This document shows positions 1-9,692 of a stretch of DNA of 64,000 nt, one piece after another; position 1 is the stretch's first letter, and the number at the start of each line of letters is the position of its first letter. The notes under the pieces were generated by a model. It was not told the origin of the DNA, did no database searches, and worked only from the letters and a program-made list of their open reading frames with translations. Origin of the DNA: Candidatus Woesearchaeota archaeon (lineage in GTDB: Archaea; Nanobdellota; Nanobdellia; Woesearchaeales; JABIAG01); assembly GCA_018653365.1 (NCBI GenBank), contig JABIAG010000003.1, positions 158,830 to 222,829 of the forward strand, written 5' to 3'. The position numbers were made by a program, and so were the translations under genes.

Positions 1-277
1 CTGCGATTACATATGAGAATGGTCCAAACCATGCCATGTCAATATGTTCTGCTCTCATTGCTTCTATTGCGGCGGTGTAGTCTGAGGTTACTTGTATTTC
101 AACGGGCATATCTAGTTTTTGTGAAAGGTATTCTTGTATTGGTTCATAATTTCTTAGCATTTCATCTGCATCATCTGCAGGGATCAATCCCATTTTTAGA
201 ACGTTTTCTTCTTCTTTTTGACATCCCACTAATGCGATTAGTAAGATCAGACAAATAACTAATATTTCTTTTTTCAT
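1..277 (-). CDS. PhnD-like phosphate/phosphonate ABC transporter substrate-binding lipoprotein, partial (runs off left edge)
   Basis: Reverse-strand translation MKKEILVICLILLIALVGCQKEEENVLKMGLIPADDADEMLRNYEPIQEYLSQKLDMPVEIQVTSDYTAAIEAMRAEHIDMAWFGPFSYVIA; lipobox LVGC and the PhnD-type 'P..DA....YEP...YL' and 'D.AWFGP.SYV' motifs. Confidence 0.85.
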   Translation of the reverse strand, partial: MKKEILVICLILLIALVGCQKEEENVLKMGLIPADDADEMLRNYEPIQEYLSQKLDMPVEIQVTSDYTAAIEAMRAEHIDMAWFGPFSYVIA

Positions 278-301
278 TTTTCCCCACCTCAGTCTGTTGT
301 T

Positions 302-703
302 TTATTGTTTTTTTATTCTATTTTTTATAGCAGTACTTGATTGATTTTTATAGTATGGAAGCATGATGATTCGTCCATTTGGAAGGGCCTTTTTTAATTT
401 CTTAAGATAAGGATTCCCTATGTGGCTTGTACTTTCTATTGTGATGTCTGGTTGTATGGCTTTTAAGTTCTCAATTGGAGAATATTCGTTTTGGGGAACT
501 GCACAATCAACACATTTGAGTGCACTTATAAGCTTCACGCGTTCTCTAAATGACAATGCAGGTCTTGCTTTTTTCTCCATTACGGCTTCATCTGTTAGCA
601 CTCCAACAATTAACTTATCTCCAAGCGCTTTTGCATTCTCCAAGAACAGTAAATGTCCTTCGTGCAATATATCTCCACATACGTAAGCATATACTATCTT
701 CAT
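302..703 (-). CDS. Cytidylyltransferase-family nucleotidyltransferase (glycerol-3-phosphate/ethanolamine-phosphate type)
   Basis: N-terminal GDILHEGH (HxGH) motif and IESTSHIGN region; ORF provided. Confidence 0.8.
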   Translation of the reverse strand: MKIVYAYVCGDILHEGHLLFLENAKALGDKLIVGVLTDEAVMEKKARPALSFRERVKLISALKCVDCAVPQNEYSPIENLKAIQPDITIESTSHIGNPYLKKLKKALPNGRIIMLPYYKNQSSTAIKNRIKKQ

Positions 704-855
704 TTTTTTCCCTCTCCCACCTCATAGACTTAAGTTGAGACACTATTTATAAAGCTTACACCAAAACATTTATATATGATTGATGATTACTCCTTATTGG
801 TGATAACCTGGATTATGCTACTAAACGCCAAGCAAGCAAAATATTAAGCACGCTT

Positions 856-1458
856 GTGGGTAATAATGATACGAATTTTAAAACTCCTTCAAGATTTATA
901 GAACATTCTAAGGAGGTTGCAGGTAATGTTGAAGCGGTTTATGATAGATTAGGATTGCCCGCTCAAGAGGGTTGGTTAGCTGGTCTATTTCACGATATTG
1001 GAAGATGTTTTGCTAAGGATCCCAAAGGACACACATTTCATGAAATTGGGAGTGGTAGAATTATTGAAAGAGATGGTGTTGAGTTAAAATTGTCTCCTGA
1101 CCAAGCAATTTGTGATAGACTTGCACAATCCGTTAGATCTCATTTTTTAGTTGCAGAACAGTTTAGGATGCCAGAGTATGCAGAGTGGTTGCCTGGGTTT
1201 AGGGATGTTAATCCTGCACTTTTAACTCCTACTTCTTGGCAAGAGTTTGCAGTAGTTTATGGGGATATGACTGCTAGTGGTAAAGACAGACCTTATACCT
1301 TCACAGAACGAATCAGCTCAATCAAAGATAAGGATGGGAAGGCTGGAAGTTCAAGGTTAGTTGTTGTTGAACAAGCAGAAGGACGTTTATATGGTGTTGA
1401 ACGTATGGTTTTAAAAGCTATGGAAACGAAAAACCTAACTGGGTTAAACACCCTTTAA
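856..1458 (+). CDS. HD-domain phosphohydrolase-like protein (GTG start)
   Basis: WLAGLFHDIGRCF HD motif; ORF provided. Confidence 0.65.
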   Translation: MGNNDTNFKTPSRFIEHSKEVAGNVEAVYDRLGLPAQEGWLAGLFHDIGRCFAKDPKGHTFHEIGSGRIIERDGVELKLSPDQAICDRLAQSVRSHFLVAEQFRMPEYAEWLPGFRDVNPALLTPTSWQEFAVVYGDMTASGKDRPYTFTERISSIKDKDGKAGSSRLVVVEQAEGRLYGVERMVLKAMETKNLTGLNTL

Positions 1459-2237
1459 AATTTTCTTAATGTTTTTTTTATTTCAGTTTCTAATCTTTTT
1501 AGAAATTCCATCTCTCTATCAACTCGCAGGTATTTTTTAACTTTTAAATCAGTGAATAAGCTTCTTATGGCATAGTCTATGACTTCATAATTTACATCTG
1601 GTTTAGCTAGTTTTCCCATTCTTATGATTAACGCTTTTATGAGTGATTCTGGGTTAAGTTTTTTTCCAAACTCTTTTTCATGTTGTAATCTTCGTTTAAT
1701 TATTAATGGAAAATCTTCAGGTTTGAATTTATAATTCCAAATATCATTGGATAACATTTTTGTTTTAAACTTAAATGCACTATCTTTTTCTGTTATCTGT
1801 TTTTTTAAATTAAAATAGTCTATATCATCCCACAGTTCCCATTGTCCTGAGCAGGAAGATGCATTAGGTACAAAGAATTGGATTGGATCAAAAAAGGTTT
1901 CTAAATAAATTTCAGTCATAACCGCCACCATAGCTTTTATTGGGTTTATTCCAATTGTTGATTCTTGACTTGATTTTAAGTTCCCAAATTCAGTGAAGAT
2001 TCTGTCTTTTTCTTTTTTTATTAGTTTATACTCTTCTGAATTTTTTTTCGCATTAGTTTTATTTGTTGTTAGAATTTCTATTGCACTATTTACGACATTT
2101 ATCTGTTTATGAAGCGTTTTTAGATTTTTAGATTCTGTGTTGGATGTGTGTACTAAAGCATAAATTGCATTGTTAGTGTTACATCCACAAGCTTCTAACA
2201 TTTTTTCTACAATCGGAATGGTAAAAATGGCTTTCAT
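1455..2237 (-). CDS. Hypothetical protein
   Basis: 260-aa ORF with no overlapping competitor; product not recognised. Confidence 0.6.
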   Translation of the reverse strand: MKAIFTIPIVEKMLEACGCNTNNAIYALVHTSNTESKNLKTLHKQINVVNSAIEILTTNKTNAKKNSEEYKLIKKEKDRIFTEFGNLKSSQESTIGINPIKAMVAVMTEIYLETFFDPIQFFVPNASSCSGQWELWDDIDYFNLKKQITEKDSAFKFKTKMLSNDIWNYKFKPEDFPLIIKRRLQHEKEFGKKLNPESLIKALIIRMGKLAKPDVNYEVIDYAIRSLFTDLKVKKYLRVDREMEFLKRLETEIKKTLRKF

Positions 2238-2317
2238 AAACCTAATATTCTTTATCCATATTTAAACCTTCTTTTTTTGTGCTTTAGAAAACCTTTATAA
2301 ACATATTTCTCCAATTT

Positions 2318-3814
2318 TTGTTCATGACCTATTTAAAAAAAGGTTTAAAAGGAGTATCCTTATTGTTCATAACTACAATACTTGCGACCCTAATTGGGTA
2401 CATAACTCGCGCAGTTCTTGCTAGGTCTTTACAACCAGAACAATTTGGTCTGTTTTATGCTGTCTTGAGTTTGATGACTTTCATATTGATTTTTACTAAT
2501 TTTGGGTTTGGTTCTTCTTTAACCAAGCATGTTTCAGAGTTTGTTTCAAAGAAAGATCGTAACGCAATGAAAACCGTTATTGTTTTTGTTTCTTCTATTA
2601 AGCTTGGTCTTGCAGTAATTGCTTCACTTATCCTGTTTTTTCTTTCTAAGTTCTTGGCGGCTAACTATTTTAAGAACCCTGTTGCCGAAGTCCTTCTTCT
2701 TTTTTTTGCAGTAATATTAATTATCTCCACGTTTAATAGCTTATTATTAAACATATTTAATGGCCTTCAGAAATACTTTTTAATGGGGGGAATACAACTA
2801 TTTGAAAAAATAATGTTTTTAGTTTTCGTTTTAGTTTTCGTTTATAGTGGATTTACTAAGAATGCATCTTTGGCAACTTTTGCTTATCTTGTCGCATTAG
2901 CCCTAACTGGATTGGTTTTTGTTTTTGTTATGCTTAGACAAACACGATTATCTAGACTAAAGTTTTCACCTTCAAAAAAGCTTTTCAAAAAACTTTCTTC
3001 TTTTGCTTCTGCATCATTTCTTACTTCTGTTAGTCGAGTTGTAATTGGGTACATAGATACGCTTATGTTAACTTTTTTTACAACTTTAGCCCAGGTTGGA
3101 GTGTATAATGTTGTTTATCCAACTGTTTTGATGTTGACGGTTGTTGGTAAAGCAGTCAATAATGTTATCTTTCCAATGTCTTCAGAACTCTGGGCCAAGG
3201 GACTGAAAGATAAGTTAAAAGCTGGAATGATGATGATCCAAAGGGTGATTCTGGTAGTATTAATTCCTCTTGCTCTGGTTCTTTTGATCTTCCCAAAATT
3301 GATTATTACGTTATTGTTTGGAGCACCTTACGCTTCGGGTTATTTTGCAATGCAGATTCTGGCTTTGGGTGTGATTTTTGCTTCTATGGGCACGGTATAC
3401 TACTCCGTTCTTAAGGGCATTGGTAAGCCTTTAGAAGTCACAAAAATTGTTGGAATTGGTGCGGTCTTTAACATAGTTATGAACTTGATTTTAATTCCTA
3501 TTTGGGGTATTGAGGGTGCAGCCCTAACTACCACTTTAAGTTATCTATTGATGCTTATCTTGGCATCTTTTAAGTTGAAGAAATTTGTAAGTGTTCCTTT
3601 AAACCCCTCAATGTGGTTGAGGTTGGTTATTGGGGCAGTTGTATTCGTTGTAGTTGTTTATTTCTTGAACTCTTTGTTGACCTTTAATGTTTATCTCGCT
3701 GCAGTACTTTCTTTAATTGTTGGAGCTCTAGCTTATTTGGTGGTTTGTAAGTATTTGAAATTGATAACCCTGAAAGAAATAAACTTTTTTATTAAACAAT
3801 TAACTCATAAATGA
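2318..3814 (+). CDS. Polysaccharide/oligosaccharide flippase (Wzx/RfbX-like, MATE-type fold)
   Basis: Multi-TM protein, N-terminal 'LKGVSLLFITTILATLIGYITRAVLARSLQPEQFGLFYAV' typical of the family; TATA-like ctttataaaca just upstream. Confidence 0.9.
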   Translation: MFMTYLKKGLKGVSLLFITTILATLIGYITRAVLARSLQPEQFGLFYAVLSLMTFILIFTNFGFGSSLTKHVSEFVSKKDRNAMKTVIVFVSSIKLGLAVIASLILFFLSKFLAANYFKNPVAEVLLLFFAVILIISTFNSLLLNIFNGLQKYFLMGGIQLFEKIMFLVFVLVFVYSGFTKNASLATFAYLVALALTGLVFVFVMLRQTRLSRLKFSPSKKLFKKLSSFASASFLTSVSRVVIGYIDTLMLTFFTTLAQVGVYNVVYPTVLMLTVVGKAVNNVIFPMSSELWAKGLKDKLKAGMMMIQRVILVVLIPLALVLLIFPKLIITLLFGAPYASGYFAMQILALGVIFASMGTVYYSVLKGIGKPLEVTKIVGIGAVFNIVMNLILIPIWGIEGAALTTTLSYLLMLILASFKLKKFVSVPLNPSMWLRLVIGAVVFVVVVYFLNSLLTFNVYLAAVLSLIVGALAYLVVCKYLKLITLKEINFFIKQLTHK

Positions 3815-4333
3815 TTACTTTATTACTTTTAATTCAACCTCAATCATGTCATGGATCTCATTGAATAAGTAATTAGCATATTTTCTTAAGAATTTTGGTA
3901 ACATTTTTCCATATCTTGTTGGACGTAACTCGTTCTTTATTAGTTCAAACTTGTTTTTCTTTTCATAACTATAACTATCATGTCCGCGTACTATTTGTTC
4001 TATTGCTCTTCTATTAAAGTGGTGTTTGTGGGTTATGTCATTAAAGCTTAGGATACTTTTACAGTAAGGTACTCGAATTTGGATTAGGCATCCATTTTTC
4101 GCTATCCTGTGTAATTCTTCAATAACTTTTTCTGGGTCTTCTAGGTGTTCAAGTACATTATCAACAAGTATTAACTCAAAAGAATCAGCTTTAAGTGGAT
4201 AGGGAAATTTGTTAAAGTCAAATGATTTGTCAACGCCTTTGTGTTTTTGTAGGTCTACATTAACAAAACCTTCTTTTATTTTTATTCCGCAACCAAAATT
4301 TAATTTTTTCATTTTATTATTTTCAAAACCCAT
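3815..4333 (-). CDS. SAM-dependent methyltransferase (class I)
   Basis: KLNFGCGIKIKEGFVNVDL ... VDNVLEHLEDPEKVIEELHRI. Confidence 0.85.
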   Translation of the reverse strand: MGFENNKMKKLNFGCGIKIKEGFVNVDLQKHKGVDKSFDFNKFPYPLKADSFELILVDNVLEHLEDPEKVIEELHRIAKNGCLIQIRVPYCKSILSFNDITHKHHFNRRAIEQIVRGHDSYSYEKKNKFELIKNELRPTRYGKMLPKFLRKYANYLFNEIHDMIEVELKVIK

Positions 4334-5865
4334 CTGTTTATTTTATATTCAAGATCAAGGTATTTAAAAAACTTCGTGTGCCAACGTAATTTTTCTACTA
4401 TTGCTATAAAGAAGTCTCTTTTCCCTTTCTTCTTTAATATCTCAATTAAGGAAGGCACAACAAATTGTGAGTAGTACGCATTTACAAATAGTACAAAGTC
4501 TTTATTTTTTATCCAGTTATAGCTATATACGTCACCATACCCTACCACGTGGTCTATATCTTTTTCTTCTGAGATGCTCCATCCATCTAATTTATCCGGT
4601 TCTTTAAATCCCATTTTTTTGCACTCTTCATAAAGTGTTGAACCAGGATATGGTCTAAATACTTGTGGACCGTTGAATGTTGCATCGGGACAAAGTTTTT
4701 TTATTGTTTTAACCAGTTTTAGGGTGTTTTTCATATCTTCTTTAGTTTCTCCAGGTAAACCGATCATGAATGAATAGAATGCACTTATGTTATGTTTGTT
4801 TAGTATTTTTGCTGAATTTTCAGTGTCTTCAACAGTTATGTCTTTTTTTAGTAGTTCTAAAATCCTGTTTGATCCTGATTCTGCTCCAAGTTTTAGATAA
4901 ACGCATCCACTCTTTTTGATTAGTTTTAGTAGATTTTCGTTAAGATGGGTTTCTTTGAATTCGCTTGCACGTACTGTGGTGCTCCATTTTATGTTTAATT
5001 TTCTTTCTATAATTCCTTCACATATTTCTTTAGCTCTTTTTTTATCTAAAAAAAAGTTTTCATCACGAAATATTATGAAGTCCATATCAAATTTGTTTTT
5101 GGCGTCTTCGAGTTCTTGCAAAACTCGTTTTGGGCTTTTCATTCTCCATTTTTGCCATCTTGGCAGTATGTTGTTTATGCAGAAGGTACAACTATGTGGG
5201 CATCCTCTCGAAGAGTTTATGGAAATGGTCTTTACTTTTTCTCTTTCAGGGAAAAATCTTTTATATGGCGCTTCTAAATATAATCTCATGTCTAATAATT
5301 CCCAGTTAGGAAGTGGACTATTCTCAATATCAACAAATGAGCAAGGGGGATTTATTATTACCTGTCCCTCTTTTTTATATGCTATTCCTCTTATGTCTGT
5401 TATGCTCTCTTTTTTTTGTAATCTTTTGGTAAGTTCGGTAAGTGTTTCTTCACCTTCATAGAGCACAACATAATCAATTAGGGGGTGTTCACAGCATTGT
5501 TTTGGATAAAGCGTTGGATGAACCCCGCCCCACACTATTTTTATTTCAGGATTTATCTTTTTAATTAATTCTGTAAGTTTAAGTGAACTTTTTATGCAGT
5601 CTGTCATAACCGAAAACCCGACAACGATTGCGTCTTTAAGTTCTTCTTTTATCTTCTTTATGTAATCCTCTCCAATTTGATGGTAAGCAAACACATCAAT
5701 AAATTTTACATTAATGTTTTCTTTAGAAAGCTCGGTTGCAATACTAAATAATCCCATGGGAATGTGAAATCTTTCAATTCCAACTTTTTTGAGTGGGTTA
5801 GGGGGAGCGTCTTCGCCTGCAATGGGGTTAATCAATACTACTTCTGCCATTTTATTGATCACCAA
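4309..5865 (-). CDS. B12-binding-domain radical SAM protein
   Basis: SSRGCPHSCTFC radical-SAM CxxxCxxC motif, N-terminal cobalamin-binding-like domain (VVGFSVMTDC..., VWGGVHPTLYP). Confidence 0.9.
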   Translation of the reverse strand: MVINKMAEVVLINPIAGEDAPPNPLKKVGIERFHIPMGLFSIATELSKENINVKFIDVFAYHQIGEDYIKKIKEELKDAIVVGFSVMTDCIKSSLKLTELIKKINPEIKIVWGGVHPTLYPKQCCEHPLIDYVVLYEGEETLTELTKRLQKKESITDIRGIAYKKEGQVIINPPCSFVDIENSPLPNWELLDMRLYLEAPYKRFFPEREKVKTISINSSRGCPHSCTFCINNILPRWQKWRMKSPKRVLQELEDAKNKFDMDFIIFRDENFFLDKKRAKEICEGIIERKLNIKWSTTVRASEFKETHLNENLLKLIKKSGCVYLKLGAESGSNRILELLKKDITVEDTENSAKILNKHNISAFYSFMIGLPGETKEDMKNTLKLVKTIKKLCPDATFNGPQVFRPYPGSTLYEECKKMGFKEPDKLDGWSISEEKDIDHVVGYGDVYSYNWIKNKDFVLFVNAYYSQFVVPSLIEILKKKGKRDFFIAIVEKLRWHTKFFKYLDLEYKINRWVLKIIK

Positions 5866-6949
5866 ATGTTGATTTATAAAGATTTCTTAACTTGTCTGAT
5901 ACATTCTCAATATCAAACTTTTTCTGGTATTCTTTGTTAAATTTTTGCATCTCTTTCATTTTTTTAGGATTTTTAAAAAGATAAACTATCTTTTGGGCAA
6001 TTTCTTTAGGATTCACTGAGTTAAGAAGCAAACCGTTAATTCGATCTTTGATTAGTTCATCATTTCCATGCCAGGGCGTACAGATCACGGTGGGTCCTGC
6101 GGTAATCGCTTCTAAGATAACATTGGAACATCCCTCTGTATGTGTGGTTGCCAATACAAATATTTCTGATCGTTTCATTTCTTTTATTGCTTGTTTATGT
6201 GCTAATCTTCCTGTAAATTTAACAACGCTCTCTAATTTCAGTTCTTTAACGATCTCTCTAACGTGCTTATCTTCTCCCTCTCTTCCACTTCCCACTATAT
6301 TAAGCGTGGTATCTGGAAATTCTTTAAGAATAACTGGGAGCGCTTCAACTATTTTGTCAACATTTTTTGATTTTCTTATAGTTCCAACATAGATTAGCGA
6401 GTGCTTTTGTGGTTTGTAAGGTTCTATGAAATCATTTAATACAATTCCATTTGGGATCACGTCTGTATTTGTAAACTTAAATTGTCTTGCAACATATTTT
6501 TTCATATAATTAGAAAGGGCTATGAATTTTGAGCACTTTTTAAGAATTATTTTTTTGATTATTTTTATGCACTTGCCTCCAAGAAAGACATCTTCTCCTC
6601 TACCATATACTATGTAAGGAATGTTTAAGAATTTTTTAGCTAAGTATCCAATTCCACATAATTCAATTTCTAAAATGAAGTCAGGGTTTATTTTTTTTAT
6701 TTTTTTTAACAGTTTTGAAAAATATATTAGAGTGCCAATTGTTGAGTCAGTTCTATTAACTCGAATTATTTTCAATCCAGTAAAGTCATTTTGGTTTTTG
6801 AGTTTCTCTTGAGTGAAGTGTGCTTTTTTCCTTGTCAATAGGTAAACTTCATCGCCTGCAGCAAGCATTTTACCAACATATTTATTGATGTTGATTGTTA
6901 TGCTATCAGCATTTCCTGAGAAGTGATTAGCATGTATCACAATTTTCAT
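5852..6949 (-). CDS. Glycosyltransferase family 4 (GT4)
   Basis: IYVGTIRKSKNVDKIVEALPVI..., SEIFVLATTHTEGCSNVILEAITAGPTVI; likely start at internal MKIVIHANHF. Confidence 0.88.
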   Translation of the reverse strand: MKIVIHANHFSGNADSITININKYVGKMLAAGDEVYLLTRKKAHFTQEKLKNQNDFTGLKIIRVNRTDSTIGTLIYFSKLLKKIKKINPDFILEIELCGIGYLAKKFLNIPYIVYGRGEDVFLGGKCIKIIKKIILKKCSKFIALSNYMKKYVARQFKFTNTDVIPNGIVLNDFIEPYKPQKHSLIYVGTIRKSKNVDKIVEALPVILKEFPDTTLNIVGSGREGEDKHVREIVKELKLESVVKFTGRLAHKQAIKEMKRSEIFVLATTHTEGCSNVILEAITAGPTVICTPWHGNDELIKDRINGLLLNSVNPKEIAQKIVYLFKNPKKMKEMQKFNKEYQKKFDIENVSDKLRNLYKSTFGDQ

Positions 6950-7752
6950 TTTATTGCTATTACCTCTATATGGGATCTTCCACTGGGAATTAAGAATCCC
7001 ATCAAGAACCAAAGTTTTCTTGACAAATAATTCAGTAATTTGTGATTTTTTAGTATTTTTCCTAGTTTAAACTGGTACTCATAGTGCACTACACTTTTTA
7101 ATTGGTATATTTTTTCATCAAGGGAGATGTGCTTTTCCTTTTTTATTTTAAAGCCCTCTTTTTTGAATAGGGCAACAACTTCTTTTAACATAAATAATCT
7201 TGAGTGTCTGTCAAAATAAGGTCTGCCTTTTGAGGAGTATCTTAAGGTATAGAACTTATCAACATTTCCATAAACACTTTTATGAAACCAGGGGTATATT
7301 CGTTTTTGTAGTGCTATTGCGTTAGGTACAGTACAAATAACGCTTCCGCCAGGTTTTAGCACTCGAAACATTTCTTTGATACACTCTCTTGGATGAAATA
7401 GGAAATGTTCCATAATCTCTGTAAAAATTACGTGATCAAAGGTATTATCTTTAAAGGGGAATTTGTCTCTTTCAGCATCTAGTTCAACCCACGCAAAGCC
7501 ATACTTTTGCATTCTTTCAGGGTAAGCTTGTTTTAAGTTTATTCCAGTTATTTCACATCCAATTTTAAGTAAGGCTATATCGATGTGTGCTCGTCCCATT
7601 CCTACATCTAAAACCTTGCTATTTTTTTTTATATTTTCTAGAATGCGAACATATCCTGGATGGCGAAGATTAAAATATTTTTCTTTCTCATCTTTTGTTA
7701 ATTCAGGAGTTATTGAACTTAATAGCTTTTTAGCTTCTTTTTTATCTACCAT
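6946..7752 (-). CDS. SAM-dependent methyltransferase (Methyltransf_11-like)
   Basis: VLDVGMGRAHIDIALLKIG ... VIFTEIMEHFLFHPRECIKEMFRVLKPGG. Confidence 0.85.
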   Translation of the reverse strand: MVDKKEAKKLLSSITPELTKDEKEKYFNLRHPGYVRILENIKKNSKVLDVGMGRAHIDIALLKIGCEITGINLKQAYPERMQKYGFAWVELDAERDKFPFKDNTFDHVIFTEIMEHFLFHPRECIKEMFRVLKPGGSVICTVPNAIALQKRIYPWFHKSVYGNVDKFYTLRYSSKGRPYFDRHSRLFMLKEVVALFKKEGFKIKKEKHISLDEKIYQLKSVVHYEYQFKLGKILKNHKLLNYLSRKLWFLMGFLIPSGRSHIEVIAIK

Positions 7753-7830
7753 CTTATTCGAATACTTCAGACATTTTTAAATATTCTTGTTGTTTTGGTT
7801 TATTCAACTAGAACGGATTTTAAGATGGGA

Positions 7831-8589
7831 TTATTGATTGATTTTTTCTTCTATTTTTTTTAGTAGAAGATGGTTTTTGGTCATATAAGCTATAACCCTT
7901 AACGGTTCATAAACTGCGTAGAATAAAACAAATATGTCTAATCTATTAATTGTAAATGCAATAATTAAGATTACAAATACCCATTTTCTTGGAATGTTTA
8001 AAACCAGCATACCTAATTTGAACATGGAAAACTTTTTCTTTTTGTGTTCTGTTACTTTTTCTTTTTCATAATTTGCTTTAAATAATGCTGCCTTTTTTAA
8101 TGTTGAAGCCATCCCAGCCATCATTGTAAAGAATGCAGTAATTCCGCCTGCCAGAATATAAATTGGGTTTCCAGTGTTTATGAAAACTCCCACGCCTATT
8201 CCTAAATAGTGAAGTGTAAACTCAGAGTGGTGGTAGAGGAGTGCGAGATACATTGATTGTATTCTTGTTGAGGTTTTTCTACATCTTGCCACAACTCCAT
8301 CGGCATAATCTATGCATTCTGCCACAAATAGCAAGATTATTGCTGTTAACGAGTACCAAAAAGTTCCTGCTGAAAATAGTCCTGCAGATAAGAATAACAC
8401 TATTGTTCCAAGAACTGTTACTTGGTTTGCGGTAATTGGGGTGTATAGTAATAATTTGGCGATTACAACACCACAACATCTTAGAACAGTATGTTGTATT
8501 TTAGTGAAGTTTAATTTTGTATTTCCTTTATTAAGCTCTTCATTCCGGCTAAACCCTTTTTCTATTACTTCCTTAAAGCTAATGCGCAT
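7831..8589 (-). CDS. CDP-alcohol phosphatidyltransferase-family membrane protein with atypical C-terminal half of the active-site motif
   Basis: CIDYADGVVARCRK (Dx2DGx2AR) followed by an atypical second half; PITANQVTVLG. Confidence 0.8.
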   Translation of the reverse strand: MRISFKEVIEKGFSRNEELNKGNTKLNFTKIQHTVLRCCGVVIAKLLLYTPITANQVTVLGTIVLFLSAGLFSAGTFWYSLTAIILLFVAECIDYADGVVARCRKTSTRIQSMYLALLYHHSEFTLHYLGIGVGVFINTGNPIYILAGGITAFFTMMAGMASTLKKAALFKANYEKEKVTEHKKKKFSMFKLGMLVLNIPRKWVFVILIIAFTINRLDIFVLFYAVYEPLRVIAYMTKNHLLLKKIEEKINQ

Positions 8590-8626
8590 ATTTTTATCAA
8601 TTCAAATATGGTTTATAAATTTATCC

Positions 8627-9145
8627 CTAGTTAACCTTTTCTTTCAAGAAGTGCAGTAGTTTTTCTACGCCCTCTTCAACACTTTCTTTATCCGTTTCTA
8701 TTACCACATCTGGATTTTCTGGTTCATGATACGGGGTGGTAATTCCAACAAAGTTGTCCCATACGCCCTCTCTGAACTTTTTATAGTTTCCTTGTGGGTC
8801 TCTTTCTTCACATTCTTTGATAGGACATTTTACGTAAGCCCAGTATATTTTATTTCCTGTTTGGATTGCATAATCTTTTGATTCCTTTGTTGCTGCTATT
8901 GCACTTGCAATGTTGATTATTCCGTTTTTTGTTAGTAAGTGGCATACATTTGCAATGGTTTGTCTTATCTTATGACGTTCTTCATCGCTATATCCCAGTT
9001 CGGGCAGTACCTCTTTTCGTATTACGTCTGCATCAATGATAACTATCTTTTTCCCTTCCTCTCGTAGTCTTTCTGCAAGTTTGTCTGCGATTGTTGTTTT
9101 TCCTGATCCACTTAATCCTGTTAACCATAATGTAAATGCTTTCAT
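8627..9145 (-). CDS. cysC: Adenylylsulfate (APS) kinase
   Basis: LWLTGLSGSGKTTIADKLAERL P-loop, DADVIRKEV, CPIKECEERDPQGNYKKFREG. Confidence 0.9.
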   Translation of the reverse strand: MKAFTLWLTGLSGSGKTTIADKLAERLREEGKKIVIIDADVIRKEVLPELGYSDEERHKIRQTIANVCHLLTKNGIINIASAIAATKESKDYAIQTGNKIYWAYVKCPIKECEERDPQGNYKKFREGVWDNFVGITTPYHEPENPDVVIETDKESVEEGVEKLLHFLKEKVN

Positions 9146-9690
9146 TTTGTTCCCCCAATTTTGTTTATTTCTTCATAAAATTCTGACCAATTATTCACTC
9201 GATTAAAACCCTCTTTATCTGTGTTATAAGGCCATGAAAATAAAAACTTATGTTTTACGTTTAAATCCTCTAGTAATTTTGCTGTGTCATCAATGTACAC
9301 ATCACATTCCTCGCATTTCTCTTTTTTTGAGCGGTCTTGTCCAACTCCTTCAAATAGGATTTCTACACCCTGTTCTTTTAGCCAAGTTCTAGCAATGTTC
9401 AACTTGTTATTTATTCTTGCGGTTACAACGCTTACGTTATGTCCATCTGCAATTAATTTTTTTATTGTTTCTATTGCTTCAGGTATTGCTTCCATGAATT
9501 TGGCATATTTTTCACTACTGGCTACTGTTTCTTGTAGTTCTCTGTAGTGTTCTAGGCTAATGACTCCGTTTAGTTTTGTTGCGTCACAGTTTTCTAGAGG
9601 GAGTTGTTTTCCGTACAGGTCTTCACACACTCTACTTTTTAATTTAGCCGAGTTGTGTATTACTCCGTCAAAGTCCAGTCCTATTTTCAT
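9142..9690 (-). CDS. HAD-superfamily phosphatase/nucleotidase-like
   Basis: N-terminal GLDFDGVIHNS (DxDG), SVVTAR, VYIDDTAK. Confidence 0.75.
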   Translation of the reverse strand: MKIGLDFDGVIHNSAKLKSRVCEDLYGKQLPLENCDATKLNGVISLEHYRELQETVASSEKYAKFMEAIPEAIETIKKLIADGHNVSVVTARINNKLNIARTWLKEQGVEILFEGVGQDRSKKEKCEECDVYIDDTAKLLEDLNVKHKFLFSWPYNTDKEGFNRVNNWSEFYEEINKIGGTK

Positions 9691-9692
9691 TT

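Noticed and set aside
13-258. Plus-strand 81-aa ORF
   Set aside because: Antisense shadow of the PhnD-like lipoprotein gene on the minus strand (1-277).
4916-5461. Plus-strand 181-aa ORF
   Set aside because: Fully inside the radical SAM gene on the opposite strand; low-complexity composition and no recognisable motifs.
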